Of a stretch of DNA of 64,000 nt, positions 1 through 8,698 are shown in pieces. Position numbers and translations under genes: made by a program. The notes under the pieces are model-generated. The model was not told the origin of the DNA. It saw only the letters and a list, made by a program, of their open reading frames with translations, and searched no databases. Source of the stretch: CAG-841 sp963614875 (GTDB taxonomy: Bacteria; Bacillota; Clostridia; Oscillospirales; CAG-272); NCBI GenBank assembly GCA_963614875.1, contig CAVEFC010000002.1, positions 1 through 64,000 of the forward strand, read 5' to 3'. Within the stretch, counting starts at the first letter, position 1; each line of letters opens with the position of its first letter.

Positions 1-10
1 TTTTTTGTCG

Positions 11-1297
11 TCAGTCTTTTTTCACTATTTTTTTGTAATGCTCTATTCTTGTGTGCATATCGGGGAACATATCCTTTGCCTTTTCGGAGAACATCGCTCT
101 TTCTATTCCCTTTGTCGCGCGGCGTTCATGACCGATAAGCGCATAGGCGGCGTCCGAAAGGTGAGAAAACATTTCGTTTTCCATAGCGTTGCAGAGAAAG
201 CTCTGACGCGGAGAATTTATATCCTCGCCGCTTATCTGGAAAAAGCGATGCTTTTCGCAAAGCTCCATTATGCGTCGGAGCTGTGCCTCTGTATTGCGGC
301 TTGGCATATAGGTTACGGCGTCGAAGCCGATCCTGTCAAGCTCGTAGAATAGAAGCTCAAGATAATCGTCCTCGAATTTCTGCGCTTTTTTGTCGCCGGT
401 CACGGAATCGCCCACGTCGCCGAGATATGCGTATGCAAAAACCGCACCGCAAGCCGAGCATACCTTTTGCAGCTCGAATATATCGGGACATTCGTATGTG
501 GCGGGAATATAGAATTTTTCAACCATATTGCTTTTCAGCGCGCCGAGAATGTCATATTCGTAAAAATCGGGGGTTTCTCTTCCGGAAAGTATCTGCTTTT
601 TTACTTTCGGAGAGATATCGAGCTTCATTTCTTTTTCAAGAAAATCAATCACTTTTTCCGGCGTGTCATAGCGAGCCGTTATTTTTTTGGCAAGCGCGAA
701 AAGTATATGACGCTCGGTTACAGAGCCTCCCTCGTGCGCCATTGATATCGGCAGAACGTCGCTGTCGTAATCAAGGGAAAGTCCGTAGCTTCCGACGAGG
801 CTGTTTATATTGTCGCACATTTTGCGATTGCGTTCGCCGCGGCGGAAACGATAATACGCAAAGTAGTCGTTGAGCAGGCTTATGCTCTGATTCGGTATTC
901 CGTGAAGCGCAACATAAGCTATCGAGCTCTGATCGGGATTGTTTATTCTTTTTCCGTCGAGCGCGGTGTTTTTCATAGATGTGCGACATTCCATTCCGAC
1001 GGTCGCCGGCATACCCACGAGCGCCGCGGCACGAAGAAATTCCTCCGCTCCCGAAAGCGAATCGTGATCCATTATTCCCGCCGTTGCAAGTCCGCTCTGC
1101 CAAGCCATATAAACGGCTTTGGTCGGCGAATACGGCGAAAACGAGTAATTTGTATGAATATGATTGTTCACAAGTCCCGTTTTTTTCGGCTCGGGAAGAA
1201 GTCCTCCGTCGGTGAGCATTTTAAGCTCTGCAAGCACGTCAAGACGTGTGTATTTGTTCGGTGCGTTAAGGAGGGATATCAGCTTATCGGTATTCAC
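11..1297 (-). CDS. PHP-domain metal-dependent hydrolase
   Basis: A 428-residue protein of the PHP (polymerase and histidinol phosphatase) superfamily. The metal-binding signature is visible as NNHIHTN (His46 and His48) followed by IMDHDS (residues about 76-81), with further acidic and His residues downstream such as SMAHEG and ISGEDINS. PHP proteins are usually phosphoesterases; the substrate here is unknown. I choose the GTG at 1297 because GGGAGG lies 8 nt upstream; another GTG at 1306 overlaps that Shine-Dalgarno. It is the last gene of a leftward operon, 15 nt after the aldolase/dehydrogenase gene, which suggests a role in the same sugar-phosphate pathway. Family assignment is firm; function is inference. 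Confidence 0.8.
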   Translation of the reverse strand: MNTDKLISLLNAPNKYTRLDVLAELKMLTDGGLLPEPKKTGLVNNHIHTNYSFSPYSPTKAVYMAWQSGLATAGIMDHDSLSGAEEFLRAAALVGMPATVGMECRTSMKNTALDGKRINNPDQSSIAYVALHGIPNQSISLLNDYFAYYRFRRGERNRKMCDNINSLVGSYGLSLDYDSDVLPISMAHEGGSVTERHILFALAKKITARYDTPEKVIDFLEKEMKLDISPKVKKQILSGRETPDFYEYDILGALKSNMVEKFYIPATYECPDIFELQKVCSACGAVFAYAYLGDVGDSVTGDKKAQKFEDDYLELLFYELDRIGFDAVTYMPSRNTEAQLRRIMELCEKHRFFQISGEDINSPRQSFLCNAMENEMFSHLSDAAYALIGHERRATKGIERAMFSEKAKDMFPDMHTRIEHYKKIVKKD

Positions 1298-1312
1298 TTT
1301 CCGCACCTCCCG

Positions 1313-3286
1313 TCAGTTGAGCATTGTCTGTCCGCCGGTGACGGGAACAGCCTGCCCCGTTTCGTATTTCTGTTCGACTATATAGAACAGCGCCTTTGCG
1401 ATATCCTCCGGCAGACAGCCTCTGCCGAGCGGAACCTTGCTTTCGTAATAGCGGCGGACGTCTGCCGTTGTTTTCGCGCCGGGAACCTTTCCCGCATTGA
1501 GATACTGAACGAAAAGTCCGCGCACGGGATCCGACCACAGCGGTCCGTCAAGATAGTTTCCGGGACATATCGAATTGCACTTTATTCCGTAGGGAGCAAG
1601 CTCGAGCGCAAAGCTTTGCGTAAGACCGATTCCGCCGAATTTCGCGCCGGCATACGCAAAGTTCTTGTTGCTGCCTTCAAGCCCCGATTTTGAATTTATT
1701 CCGATAATATCCGACATATAATCGGGCGAATATTTTCTCTGGATCTTCATCGGTACGACGGCATATTTTGTGCATACGAAAAACGCCGTGTAATCGATTG
1801 ACGTTACAAGCTCGAAATTCTGCTTTGTCATTTCTTCAAGCGCGCCCGCGCGGACGATTCCCGCATTGTTTACGAATATGTCAAGACCGCCGTATTCAAG
1901 CACGGTTTTTTTAATCATTTCCTTTACGGATTCTTCGTCCGTGACGTTTACATAAACGGGGAAGGCTGTGCCTTTGCCGAATTTTTCGCAAAGGGATTTC
2001 GCCATATTTTCCGCGCCTTCAAAATTCATATCCGCGATCGCCACGTATGCGCCCTCGCGTATCATAGCCTCGGCTATGCCCGCGCCGAAGCCCTGCGCCG
2101 AGCCTGTGACTATCGAAATTTTTCCGGCAAGACGTTTTTCCGCCGCACCGGAAAGTGCTACCTTTGCACGATAGCTTTCAACCTCCCAGTTTGCGATAAA
2201 CGAGGTCAGCTCCCCGCTCATATGCTTTGCGCCGCCGAAGGACATGGCATAGGTTGCTATCTTTACCGCGTCCTCGAACACGGCGGAGGCGGTATCGGCT
2301 TCCTTTTTCGTCTTTCCGCAGGCGAACATACCCACGCCCTGAACGAAAATTATCTTCGGCATAAAGCCGTTTTTCGCGGTATATTCGCGGAAAGCCTTTT
2401 CAAGCTCGCAGGAGGTTTCCTCTCCCTTGTTTTCGACGTACAGCGGATGCGCCTTGCAGTAAACTATGTGATCGGGAGAGAAGCTGTCCTCAAGCGGAGC
2501 AAACGCCGCTCTGTCGCGCGCGAAAGCGATTATATCATGGTACGCCGTATATTTTACGACGGATTTTCCCTCCGCCGAATAAAGCATACGTATTTCGGGG
2601 GCAAGAGCCTGAGCGAGCGCCCTGTCACATTCAACCTCGTCTCTGCACGGGAAAAACAACACTTTTTTCTTTATCTTTTCGGAAACCTCGGCTGTAAGGG
2701 CGTCTATTTCTCCGGTTGTGTCGGCGGCATAGAAAATGCCGTGATTTTCAAGGAATATCACCTGCGGAGCCTTGCCGTGAGCCCCTTCGTATTCGCCGAG
2801 CTTTTCGCGGCAGAGCGACGCGAGGATATATCCCGGCTTTGTCGACGACACCCATACGGCGTCGGGGAAAAGCTCCTTTGCAATCTTTTCTCCGCCGACG
2901 GAGCAGGTGATTCCGTTTACGAGCGCAGGATGCACGTGAAGCACGAATTTCTGCGGCAGAAGGTCGTGCAGGAGCGTTTCCACGCTGGGACGCTTGCCCT
3001 CCTCGCCCTTTCTGCGCGAAGCCATCATCATAGAAAGCACCTGCGCTTCTCTTTCTGCTTCGATATCGGAAAATTCCGCATTCCATATTTTTTCAAGCTC
3101 GGCGCGGTCGATTTTCACAAAGCCTTCCTCGGTTATCGTCGCAAGCGACGTTCCCGAGCCCTTTATATACAGCGTATCGTCGGTTTTATAAGAGGTATTT
3201 CCTCCGCCGGCGAGAACAAATTCCGCGTCCGCGCCGTATCTGTTCGACATTTCGACAAGCGATTTTATATCCTTTTCAATGCTCAT
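1313..3286 (-). CDS. Bifunctional class II aldolase / short-chain dehydrogenase (RhaE-W-like)
   Basis: A 657-residue two-domain enzyme. Residues 1 to about 370 form a class II aldolase (AraD/FucA-type) domain with GGGNTSYK near residue 27, zinc-ligand motif HVHP (His117, His119) and ENHG (180-183). Residues about 390-657 are an NAD(P) short-chain dehydrogenase with TGSAQGFG, NNAG and the catalytic YAGAK. This fusion is known as rhamnulose-1-phosphate aldolase/lactaldehyde dehydrogenase: it would cleave a ketose 1-phosphate into DHAP plus an aldehyde and then oxidise or reduce the aldehyde. The start ATG at 3286 has GGAGGG about 7 nt upstream; a TTG at 3304 would overlap that site. It sits between a sorbose-1-phosphate-reductase-like gene and a PHP gene. 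The sugar is not determined by the sequence. Confidence 0.85.
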   Translation of the reverse strand: MSIEKDIKSLVEMSNRYGADAEFVLAGGGNTSYKTDDTLYIKGSGTSLATITEEGFVKIDRAELEKIWNAEFSDIEAEREAQVLSMMMASRRKGEEGKRPSVETLLHDLLPQKFVLHVHPALVNGITCSVGGEKIAKELFPDAVWVSSTKPGYILASLCREKLGEYEGAHGKAPQVIFLENHGIFYAADTTGEIDALTAEVSEKIKKKVLFFPCRDEVECDRALAQALAPEIRMLYSAEGKSVVKYTAYHDIIAFARDRAAFAPLEDSFSPDHIVYCKAHPLYVENKGEETSCELEKAFREYTAKNGFMPKIIFVQGVGMFACGKTKKEADTASAVFEDAVKIATYAMSFGGAKHMSGELTSFIANWEVESYRAKVALSGAAEKRLAGKISIVTGSAQGFGAGIAEAMIREGAYVAIADMNFEGAENMAKSLCEKFGKGTAFPVYVNVTDEESVKEMIKKTVLEYGGLDIFVNNAGIVRAGALEEMTKQNFELVTSIDYTAFFVCTKYAVVPMKIQRKYSPDYMSDIIGINSKSGLEGSNKNFAYAGAKFGGIGLTQSFALELAPYGIKCNSICPGNYLDGPLWSDPVRGLFVQYLNAGKVPGAKTTADVRRYYESKVPLGRGCLPEDIAKALFYIVEQKYETGQAVPVTGGQTMLN

Positions 3287-3304
3287 TTTCCGTTCCCTCC
3301 GCAA

Positions 3305-4567
3305 TTATATTTTATCTGAATGCGAAAGCAGATATTTTTCGGCTTCCGCGCACCACAGTCCGTTGTGACGGCCGACTATTTCCGCGAGCGCGGCAAATTT
3401 TTTGTCCGTTTTTCCGAGCTCGGCAAAATCGGCTATCGCCGTCATGGGCATCGATATATTCGTGTAAACAAGCTTTTTGCCGCCCGGAATTTTGTGAAGA
3501 TTGATCGTCGTGTCGGCAACGCTGTCAAGTCCGCCGACGTGCGTTATCATAATGGCGGGATTCATTCTTCCGCAGGACATCATCGCTATGGCTTCCTTCA
3601 TATCGTCGACGTTTCCGCCCGACGTTCCGACGATGTGAGTCGAAGCGTAATGCACATTATAGAAATTGAAGCTTGCGGAAAACGCAGGATTCGTAGGCCC
3701 TGCAAAGAAGTTGAGGCAGCCGTCGCGTCCGAGGATGGCGTCGCCCTGCTCGACGACAGACTTTACGGGAGCGAAAACGAAAACATCATCGTAGCCGTCG
3801 CCGCCGGAAAGCTCACGGAGCGTCTTTACGGGATCTTCGCAGTCCGCCGTGTTGAGATATACGAGCTTTACGCCGTTTTTTGCGGCTTCCTCGGCGGTGA
3901 GGATGCTTTCGGCACGGGCAAGACGCGCGGCGTCTATATCCGTGACGACGAGAAGCGACGGCTTTCTGTCACAGTGAACGGCATAATCTATCGCGCCGAG
4001 CCCCATAGGGCCGACGCCTGCGAGAATGGCGGTCTTTCCGCCCTCCTTTATGCCCATTTCGTGAACGTAGTGTCCGGCTTTCGTATGATAATTTGCGTGA
4101 AATCCTCCGATAATGCACGAAACCGGCTCGGAAAGAGAGCCGTAAAAATAAGCGTCGCTGCTGTAAGGAAGCAGGCAGTCAAGCTCCATTACTTCGTGCG
4201 GGATAACGACATAGGTGGCGTCGCCGCCGATATATTTATACGAATATCCGGGCGAGGCAAGACTGCCCTTGTAGTTGAGTGCCGGCTGAATGACGAATTC
4301 ATCTCCCTCTTTGTATTTGCTTTGCCATTTTGCGCCGACTTTTACTATTTTGCCGCAGAATTCGTGACCGACAATAACGGGATTTTCGGCGATATCGTCC
4401 GGAACGCGCTTGTGCGCCGTCCCCTGATCCGCCGCCTTGTGAGTGGACATACAGATACTGTCCGATATGATGTGGGCGAGTATTTCATCGTCCTTTATTT
4501 CGGGGAGCTCGAATTCCTCAAGCCTTAAATCGTTTACTCCGTAAAGTCTTACAGCCTTTGTTTTCAT
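3305..4567 (-). CDS. Zinc-type dehydrogenase, L-sorbose-1-phosphate reductase-like
   Basis: A 420-residue medium-chain dehydrogenase. The N-terminal GroES-like domain shows VIVGHEFCGKIVKVG and GYSYKYIGGDATYVVIP. The central Rossmann domain shows AILAGVGPMGLGAID and then a VTDID segment typical of NAD(P) binding. The overall pattern resembles the SorE group, which reduces L-sorbose 1-phosphate to glucitol 6-phosphate, but the substrate could be another ketose phosphate. It starts at ATG 4567 behind a purine-rich GGGAAAGAG and is the first gene of the leftward operon, 18 nt ahead of the aldolase/dehydrogenase gene. No regulator or transporter gene for the operon lies in view. Confidence 0.8.
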   Translation of the reverse strand: MKTKAVRLYGVNDLRLEEFELPEIKDDEILAHIISDSICMSTHKAADQGTAHKRVPDDIAENPVIVGHEFCGKIVKVGAKWQSKYKEGDEFVIQPALNYKGSLASPGYSYKYIGGDATYVVIPHEVMELDCLLPYSSDAYFYGSLSEPVSCIIGGFHANYHTKAGHYVHEMGIKEGGKTAILAGVGPMGLGAIDYAVHCDRKPSLLVVTDIDAARLARAESILTAEEAAKNGVKLVYLNTADCEDPVKTLRELSGGDGYDDVFVFAPVKSVVEQGDAILGRDGCLNFFAGPTNPAFSASFNFYNVHYASTHIVGTSGGNVDDMKEAIAMMSCGRMNPAIMITHVGGLDSVADTTINLHKIPGGKKLVYTNISMPMTAIADFAELGKTDKKFAALAEIVGRHNGLWCAEAEKYLLSHSDKI

Positions 4568-4637
4568 TGTATTCTCTTTCCCGACGGTTTTTATTTTTGT
4601 CGCCGCGCATACCGTCGAATGCGTCGGACGGTTTTTT

Positions 4638-4880
4638 TCAGTTTTTGCGGAATTTATTTCTCAGCCTGTCCATAACGCTTTTCGCGCGCAGACGCTGCGC
4701 TTCCGTTTCCTCCGCGAGAAAACGGGCGTCCGTTACCCTGCCGCCTGAGAGAGTTATATCGAGAATGTCACATTCGTGCACTTCAAACGGGATATCGCCC
4801 GCGGGTACGTTCAAGACCTCTCCTCCGTCGCTCATGCACACAAAAAAGCCTTCTTCCTTCCTGTCGACAGTAACTTTCAC
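4638..4880 (-). CDS. DUF3006 family small protein
   Basis: An 80-residue protein with the DUF3006 pattern: it opens with VTVDRKEEGFFVCM, continues with VLNVPAGDIP and a CDILDITL segment, and ends in a basic helix rich in Arg and Lys. The fold is probably a small beta barrel; no biochemical role is known to me. It starts at GTG 4880 with AGGAGG 6-7 nt upstream. It lies 70 bp upstream of the sugar operon on the same strand, so it may be co-transcribed, although it has no obvious functional link to it. The region between 4880 and 5055 separates it from the divergent ligA gene. Confidence 0.75.
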   Translation of the reverse strand: MKVTVDRKEEGFFVCMSDGGEVLNVPAGDIPFEVHECDILDITLSGGRVTDARFLAEETEAQRLRAKSVMDRLRNKFRKN

Positions 4881-4977
4881 AAAATACCTCCTCTTACAGC
4901 GCTTTCATTTAAGCATTTTGACAAATACCATTATATTATATATCGAAAAAATATTCAACACAAATTTCAAAATAAAT

Positions 4978-5007
4978 CTGTTAAATAAAAAAGTTTTGTG
5001 ATATACT
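4978..5007 (+). promoter_or_regulatory. Candidate extended -10 promoter for ligA
   Basis: TG-A-TATACT at 4999-5007 forms an extended -10 element about 47 nt before the ligA start. A weak -35 (ctgtta) lies 18 nt upstream. A TTGACA at 4918-4923 is a second possible -35 element, but its matching -10 is unclear. Confidence 0.45.
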
Positions 5008-5054
5008 TAAAAATATGAAAATATGCCTTTGCAAAAAAGGAGGGGGCTTTGCTT

Positions 5055-7049
5055 ATGGAAAACAGAGAAGCCGTAAGAGAAAGAATGAAATATCTTGCGG
5101 ACACGATAGAATACAATTCAAAGCTGTATTATGTGGACGACGCGCCCGTGATTTCCGACTACGAATACGATATGATGTTCCGCGAGCTTACGGAGCTTGA
5201 AAAAAAATATCCCGAGCTTGCGCCGGAAAATTCCCCGACGAAAAGAGTCGGCGGAGAGGCGCTTTCAAAGTTTGAAAAGGTGACTCACACCGTGAGGATG
5301 GGCTCTCTTGCCGACGTTTTTTCATACGACGAGGTGCGCGATTATCTTGCGAAAACGGAGGAGATGCTCGGTCATCGGGTGACGTATTCTGTTGAGCCGA
5401 AGATAGACGGGCTTTCCGTGTCGCTTATGTATGTGGACGGCAGACTTACCGTCGGCTCGACGCGCGGCGACGGCATAACGGGGGAGGACGTCACTTCGAA
5501 TATAAAAACCATAAAAACAATTCCGCTCTCTCTGCCGGACAGGCTTCCCCTGCTCGAAGTCAGGGGCGAGGTTTATATGCCGAAAAAAAGCTTTCTCCGC
5601 CTGAACGAAAGGTGCGAGGAGGACGGCAAAGCTCCGTTTGCGAATCCGAGAAACGCGGCGGCAGGCTCGCTCCGTCAGCTCGATCCGAAGATAACGGCGT
5701 CGCGCAATCTTGATATTTTCGTTTTCAACATTCAGCAGATAGAGGGCAGAGCTTTCGCTTCGCATACGGAGGGACTGGAATATCTGCGCTCGCAGGGCTT
5801 TCATATCATCGACGGCATATCGCGCGAAAGCGATCCCGACAGGATAATCGAAAAAATAGCCGCAATCGGAGAAAAACGCGCGTCGCTTTCGTATGATATC
5901 GACGGCGCGGTGATAAAGGCGGATCTGCTTTCCGAAAGAGCCGCGATAGGCGAAAACACAAGCACGCCGAAATGGGCGGTGGCGTTCAAATTTCCGCCGG
6001 AAAGAAAGCCCACAAAGCTTCTTGACATAACGGTTCAGGTTGGCAGAACCGGAGTGCTTACGCCGAATGCGCGTTTTGAACCGGTACGTCTTGCGGGAAC
6101 AACGGTTTCAAAGGCGACGTTGCACAATATTGATTTTATCCGCGAACGGGATATAATGATAGGCGATACCGTTTTTGTACAGAAAGCGGGAGATATAATT
6201 CCCGAAGTTGTTTCGGTTGACAAATCAAAGCGCACGGGCGAGGAAAAGGTTTTCGATATGCCGGCTGTATGTCCGTCGTGCGGAGAGCCTGTGACAAGGG
6301 ACGAGGGCGAAGCGGCTTACAGATGCACAAACCCGTCGTGTCCGGCACAGCTGCGCCGCTCGGTCGAGCATTTTGCATCCCGTCATGCGATGGACATCGA
6401 CGGTATGGGACCTGCGATAATCGGCGCGCTGATAGAAAAAGGCTTTATTCATCGCGTTTCGGATATATATTATCTGCAAAAGAAGCAGATTGCCGATCTT
6501 GACGGAATGGGTGAAAAATCGGCGCAGAATCTGTGCGACGCGATAGAAAATTCAAAATCCGCAGGACTTGCAAGAGTGATTTTTTCTCTCGGGATACGCA
6601 ATATCGGCGAAAAAGCGGCAAAAACGCTTGCGGCTTTCGCCGGAAACATAGACGCGCTTTACAGCGCCAAAGCCGAGGATATTTCGGCTCTTGCCGATTT
6701 CGGCGATATTATGGCGGAATCGGTTGTGAATTTCTTTTCGCATCCGCAGACAAAGGAAATAACTGACGCGCTCGGCGCGGCAGGCGTGGTTATGACGGAA
6801 GAAAAGACCGTTACGGGCGACAGATTTGCCGGAAAGACCTTTGTTCTGACCGGAACTCTGCCGACAATGAAGCGTGACGAAGCCGAAAAGCTGATAGAGG
6901 AAAACGGCGGAAAGGCGTCGTCGTCCGTATCGAAAAAGACGGATTACGTTCTTGCGGGCGAGGACGCGGGCTCAAAGCTTACGAAGGCTCAGTCGCTCGG
7001 GATAAAAATAATAGACGAAGAAGAATTTCTGAAAATGCTTGACAGCTGA
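5055..7049 (+). CDS. ligA: NAD-dependent DNA ligase LigA
   Basis: A 664-residue NAD+-dependent DNA ligase that seals nicks in replication and repair. The adenylation motif EPKIDGLSV places the catalytic lysine near residue 116. The OB-fold region follows (FKFPPERKPT, QVGRTG). A four-Cys zinc finger (CPSC then CTNPSC) starts near residue 406, helix-hairpin-helix repeats follow, and a C-terminal BRCT domain begins near 585 (FAGKTFVLTGTLPTM). Length and domain order are standard. ATG 5055 is chosen because AAGGAGGGGG ends 8 nt upstream; the in-frame TTG at 5049 is too close to it. It is the first gene of a plus-strand pair with obgE, 20 nt apart. Confidence 0.98.
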   Translation: MENREAVRERMKYLADTIEYNSKLYYVDDAPVISDYEYDMMFRELTELEKKYPELAPENSPTKRVGGEALSKFEKVTHTVRMGSLADVFSYDEVRDYLAKTEEMLGHRVTYSVEPKIDGLSVSLMYVDGRLTVGSTRGDGITGEDVTSNIKTIKTIPLSLPDRLPLLEVRGEVYMPKKSFLRLNERCEEDGKAPFANPRNAAAGSLRQLDPKITASRNLDIFVFNIQQIEGRAFASHTEGLEYLRSQGFHIIDGISRESDPDRIIEKIAAIGEKRASLSYDIDGAVIKADLLSERAAIGENTSTPKWAVAFKFPPERKPTKLLDITVQVGRTGVLTPNARFEPVRLAGTTVSKATLHNIDFIRERDIMIGDTVFVQKAGDIIPEVVSVDKSKRTGEEKVFDMPAVCPSCGEPVTRDEGEAAYRCTNPSCPAQLRRSVEHFASRHAMDIDGMGPAIIGALIEKGFIHRVSDIYYLQKKQIADLDGMGEKSAQNLCDAIENSKSAGLARVIFSLGIRNIGEKAAKTLAAFAGNIDALYSAKAEDISALADFGDIMAESVVNFFSHPQTKEITDALGAAGVVMTEEKTVTGDRFAGKTFVLTGTLPTMKRDEAEKLIEENGGKASSSVSKKTDYVLAGEDAGSKLTKAQSLGIKIIDEEEFLKMLDS

Positions 7050-7069
7050 ACGGCAGAAAGGATAAACAT

Positions 7070-8350
7070 ATGGCAGATTTTTATGATCATGTGAAGATAT
7101 ACGTCAAAGCCGGAAACGGCGGAAACGGCTGTATTTCTTTTCACAGAGAAAAATATATTTCGCACGGAGGGCCGGACGGCGGCGACGGCGGGAACGGCGG
7201 CAACATAGTTCTTGTTATAGAAAAGGGCAAAAACACCCTGCTTGACTTCCGCAACAGAAAAAAATACGTCGCGGAAAACGGCGGCGACGGTATGAAGTCG
7301 AAATTTCACGGGGCCAACGCTCCGGATCTTATAATTCCCGTTCCGGAGGGAACTGTCGTAAAGGACGCAAAAACCGGAAAAATAATAAAGGATATGAGCT
7401 GCTGCGAGCCGTTTGTGCTTTGCAGAGGCGGACGCGGCGGCTGGGGAAACCGTCATTTTGCGACGCCCACCCGTCAGGCTCCGCGCTTTGCGAAAACGGG
7501 GCGCGAGGGCGAGGAACGCGAGGTTCTGCTTGAGCTTAAAATGCTTGCCGACGTCGGCTTTGTCGGGCTTCCCAGCGTGGGAAAATCGACCTTGCTTTCG
7601 GTTATCAGCGCGGCAAGACCGAAGATTGCGGCGTATCATTTCACAACGCTTTCCCCCATGCTCGGAGTTGTTTCCGTCGGCGATGGAAAGGGCTTTGTTG
7701 CGGCGGACATCCCGGGACTTATAGAGGGCGCGTCGGAGGGACTCGGGCTCGGCTTCGATTTTCTTCGCCATGTTGACAGATGCCGTCTGCTCGTTCACGT
7801 CGTCGATATTTCCGCTTCCGAGGGGCGCGATCCGACAGGCGATCTTATAACGATAAACACCGAGCTTGAAAAATACAGTGCGGAGCTTGCCTCTCGTCCG
7901 CAGATAATCGCGGCGAACAAGTGCGATATTCTTGACCGTGAGCTTGTCGATATTCCGAGGTTTGAAAAATTCTGTGCGGATCACGGCTATGAGATAGTTT
8001 ACATCAGCGCGGCGACGGGCGAGGGTATAACCGAGCTTCTGCACAAAATCTATGACAGATTGCAGACGCTTCCGCCCGTTACGGTCTACGAGCCTGAATA
8101 CGAGGAAGAGCTTGCGGCAGAGCTTGTTCCGACGGATATCACCGCCCGCAAGGAAGACGGGGTATGGTTTGTCGAGGGTGCGTGGCTTCGCAGGCTTATG
8201 GAGGGCATAAACCTTGACGACCGCGAGTCTATGAATTATTTCGACAGGACGCTCCGTCAGAACGGCATTTACGATAAAATGCGCGAGCTCGGTATCTCCG
8301 ACGGCGACGTCGTCAATCTCTACGATCTCGAATTTGATTTCGTTGACTGA
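7070..8350 (+). CDS. obgE: GTPase ObgE/CgtA
   Basis: A 426-residue Obg GTPase involved in 50S ribosome maturation and stress control. The glycine-rich Obg fold is at residues 1-160 (AGNGGNGCISF, GGPDGGDGGNGG). The G domain follows with GLPSVGKST near 166, DIPGLIEGA, NKCD and SAATGEG. The C-terminal OCT domain spans roughly 345-426 and ends in a conserved acidic tail. It starts at ATG 7070 with GAAAGGA upstream. It probably shares a transcript with ligA. The gene is followed by strong hairpins and tandem repeats rather than a classic terminator. Confidence 0.97.
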   Translation: MADFYDHVKIYVKAGNGGNGCISFHREKYISHGGPDGGDGGNGGNIVLVIEKGKNTLLDFRNRKKYVAENGGDGMKSKFHGANAPDLIIPVPEGTVVKDAKTGKIIKDMSCCEPFVLCRGGRGGWGNRHFATPTRQAPRFAKTGREGEEREVLLELKMLADVGFVGLPSVGKSTLLSVISAARPKIAAYHFTTLSPMLGVVSVGDGKGFVAADIPGLIEGASEGLGLGFDFLRHVDRCRLLVHVVDISASEGRDPTGDLITINTELEKYSAELASRPQIIAANKCDILDRELVDIPRFEKFCADHGYEIVYISAATGEGITELLHKIYDRLQTLPPVTVYEPEYEEELAAELVPTDITARKEDGVWFVEGAWLRRLMEGINLDDRESMNYFDRTLRQNGIYDKMRELGISDGDVVNLYDLEFDFVD

Positions 8351-8408
8351 CCTTCTTTTCTTCGAGAAGAAAAGAAGGCACCGTACTTTTCTTTGGAAAA
8401 GAAAAGTA
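8351..8408. repeat. Two adjacent perfect hairpins after obgE
   Basis: Immediately after the obgE stop, CCTTCTTTTCTTC and its exact reverse complement (8351-8363 and 8366-8378) are separated by 2 nt. A second perfect inverted repeat, TACTTTTCTTT/AAAGAAAAGTA (8384-8394 and 8398-8408), follows. Neither is followed by a T-run, so a simple Rho-independent terminator is not evident. They resemble the dispersed polypurine/polypyrimidine hairpins seen in intergenic regions of many bacteria. Confidence 0.8.
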
Positions 8409-8409
8409 G

Positions 8410-8646
8410 GCAAAAGAAACTTCAGTTATCGTGGACGATATGCAGATTTTTTAATACCTGCGCAGACGGAGCTTATTAAAAAAGCAAAAGAAGCTTCGGT
8501 TATCGGGGGCGATATGCAGATTTTTTAATACCTGCGCAGACGGAGCTTATTAAAAAAGCAAAAGAAACTTCAATTATCGGGGACGATATACAGAGTTTTT
8601 AATATCTGCGCAGACGGAATTTATTAAAAAGCAAAAAACTTCGGTA
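8410..8646. repeat. Three tandem copies of a 74-bp repeat plus a partial fourth
   Basis: Units run 8410-8483, 8484-8557 and 8558-8630 (74, 74 and 73 bp), with a partial start at 8631. Each begins GCAAAAGAA, carries a (T)ATCG...GACGATAT core and the palindrome CTGCGCAG, and ends TTATTAAAAA. Units 1 and 2 differ at only a few sites, while unit 3 is more diverged. No open frame with a ribosome binding site spans the block. This is the only sizeable gene-free stretch in this part of the window. Confidence 0.9.
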
Positions 8647-8698
8647 AATTGGTTTATGCGTTTGTATTTGTGAAACAATCTTCATTTCGGAGGTTTTT

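Noticed and set aside
2222..3319. Long open frame on the plus strand opposite the aldolase/dehydrogenase gene
   Set aside because: No ribosome site, low-complexity basic translation and a well-supported gene on the other strand; it is a codon-bias shadow.
4617..4637. Hairpin CCGTC...GACGG followed by a T-run on the plus strand near 4631
   Set aside because: It points in the plus direction, but no plus-strand gene lies upstream, so a terminator role is unsupported.
8410..8646. Tandem repeats considered as a CRISPR array
   Set aside because: The 74-bp units are contiguous without unique spacers and no cas gene is near.
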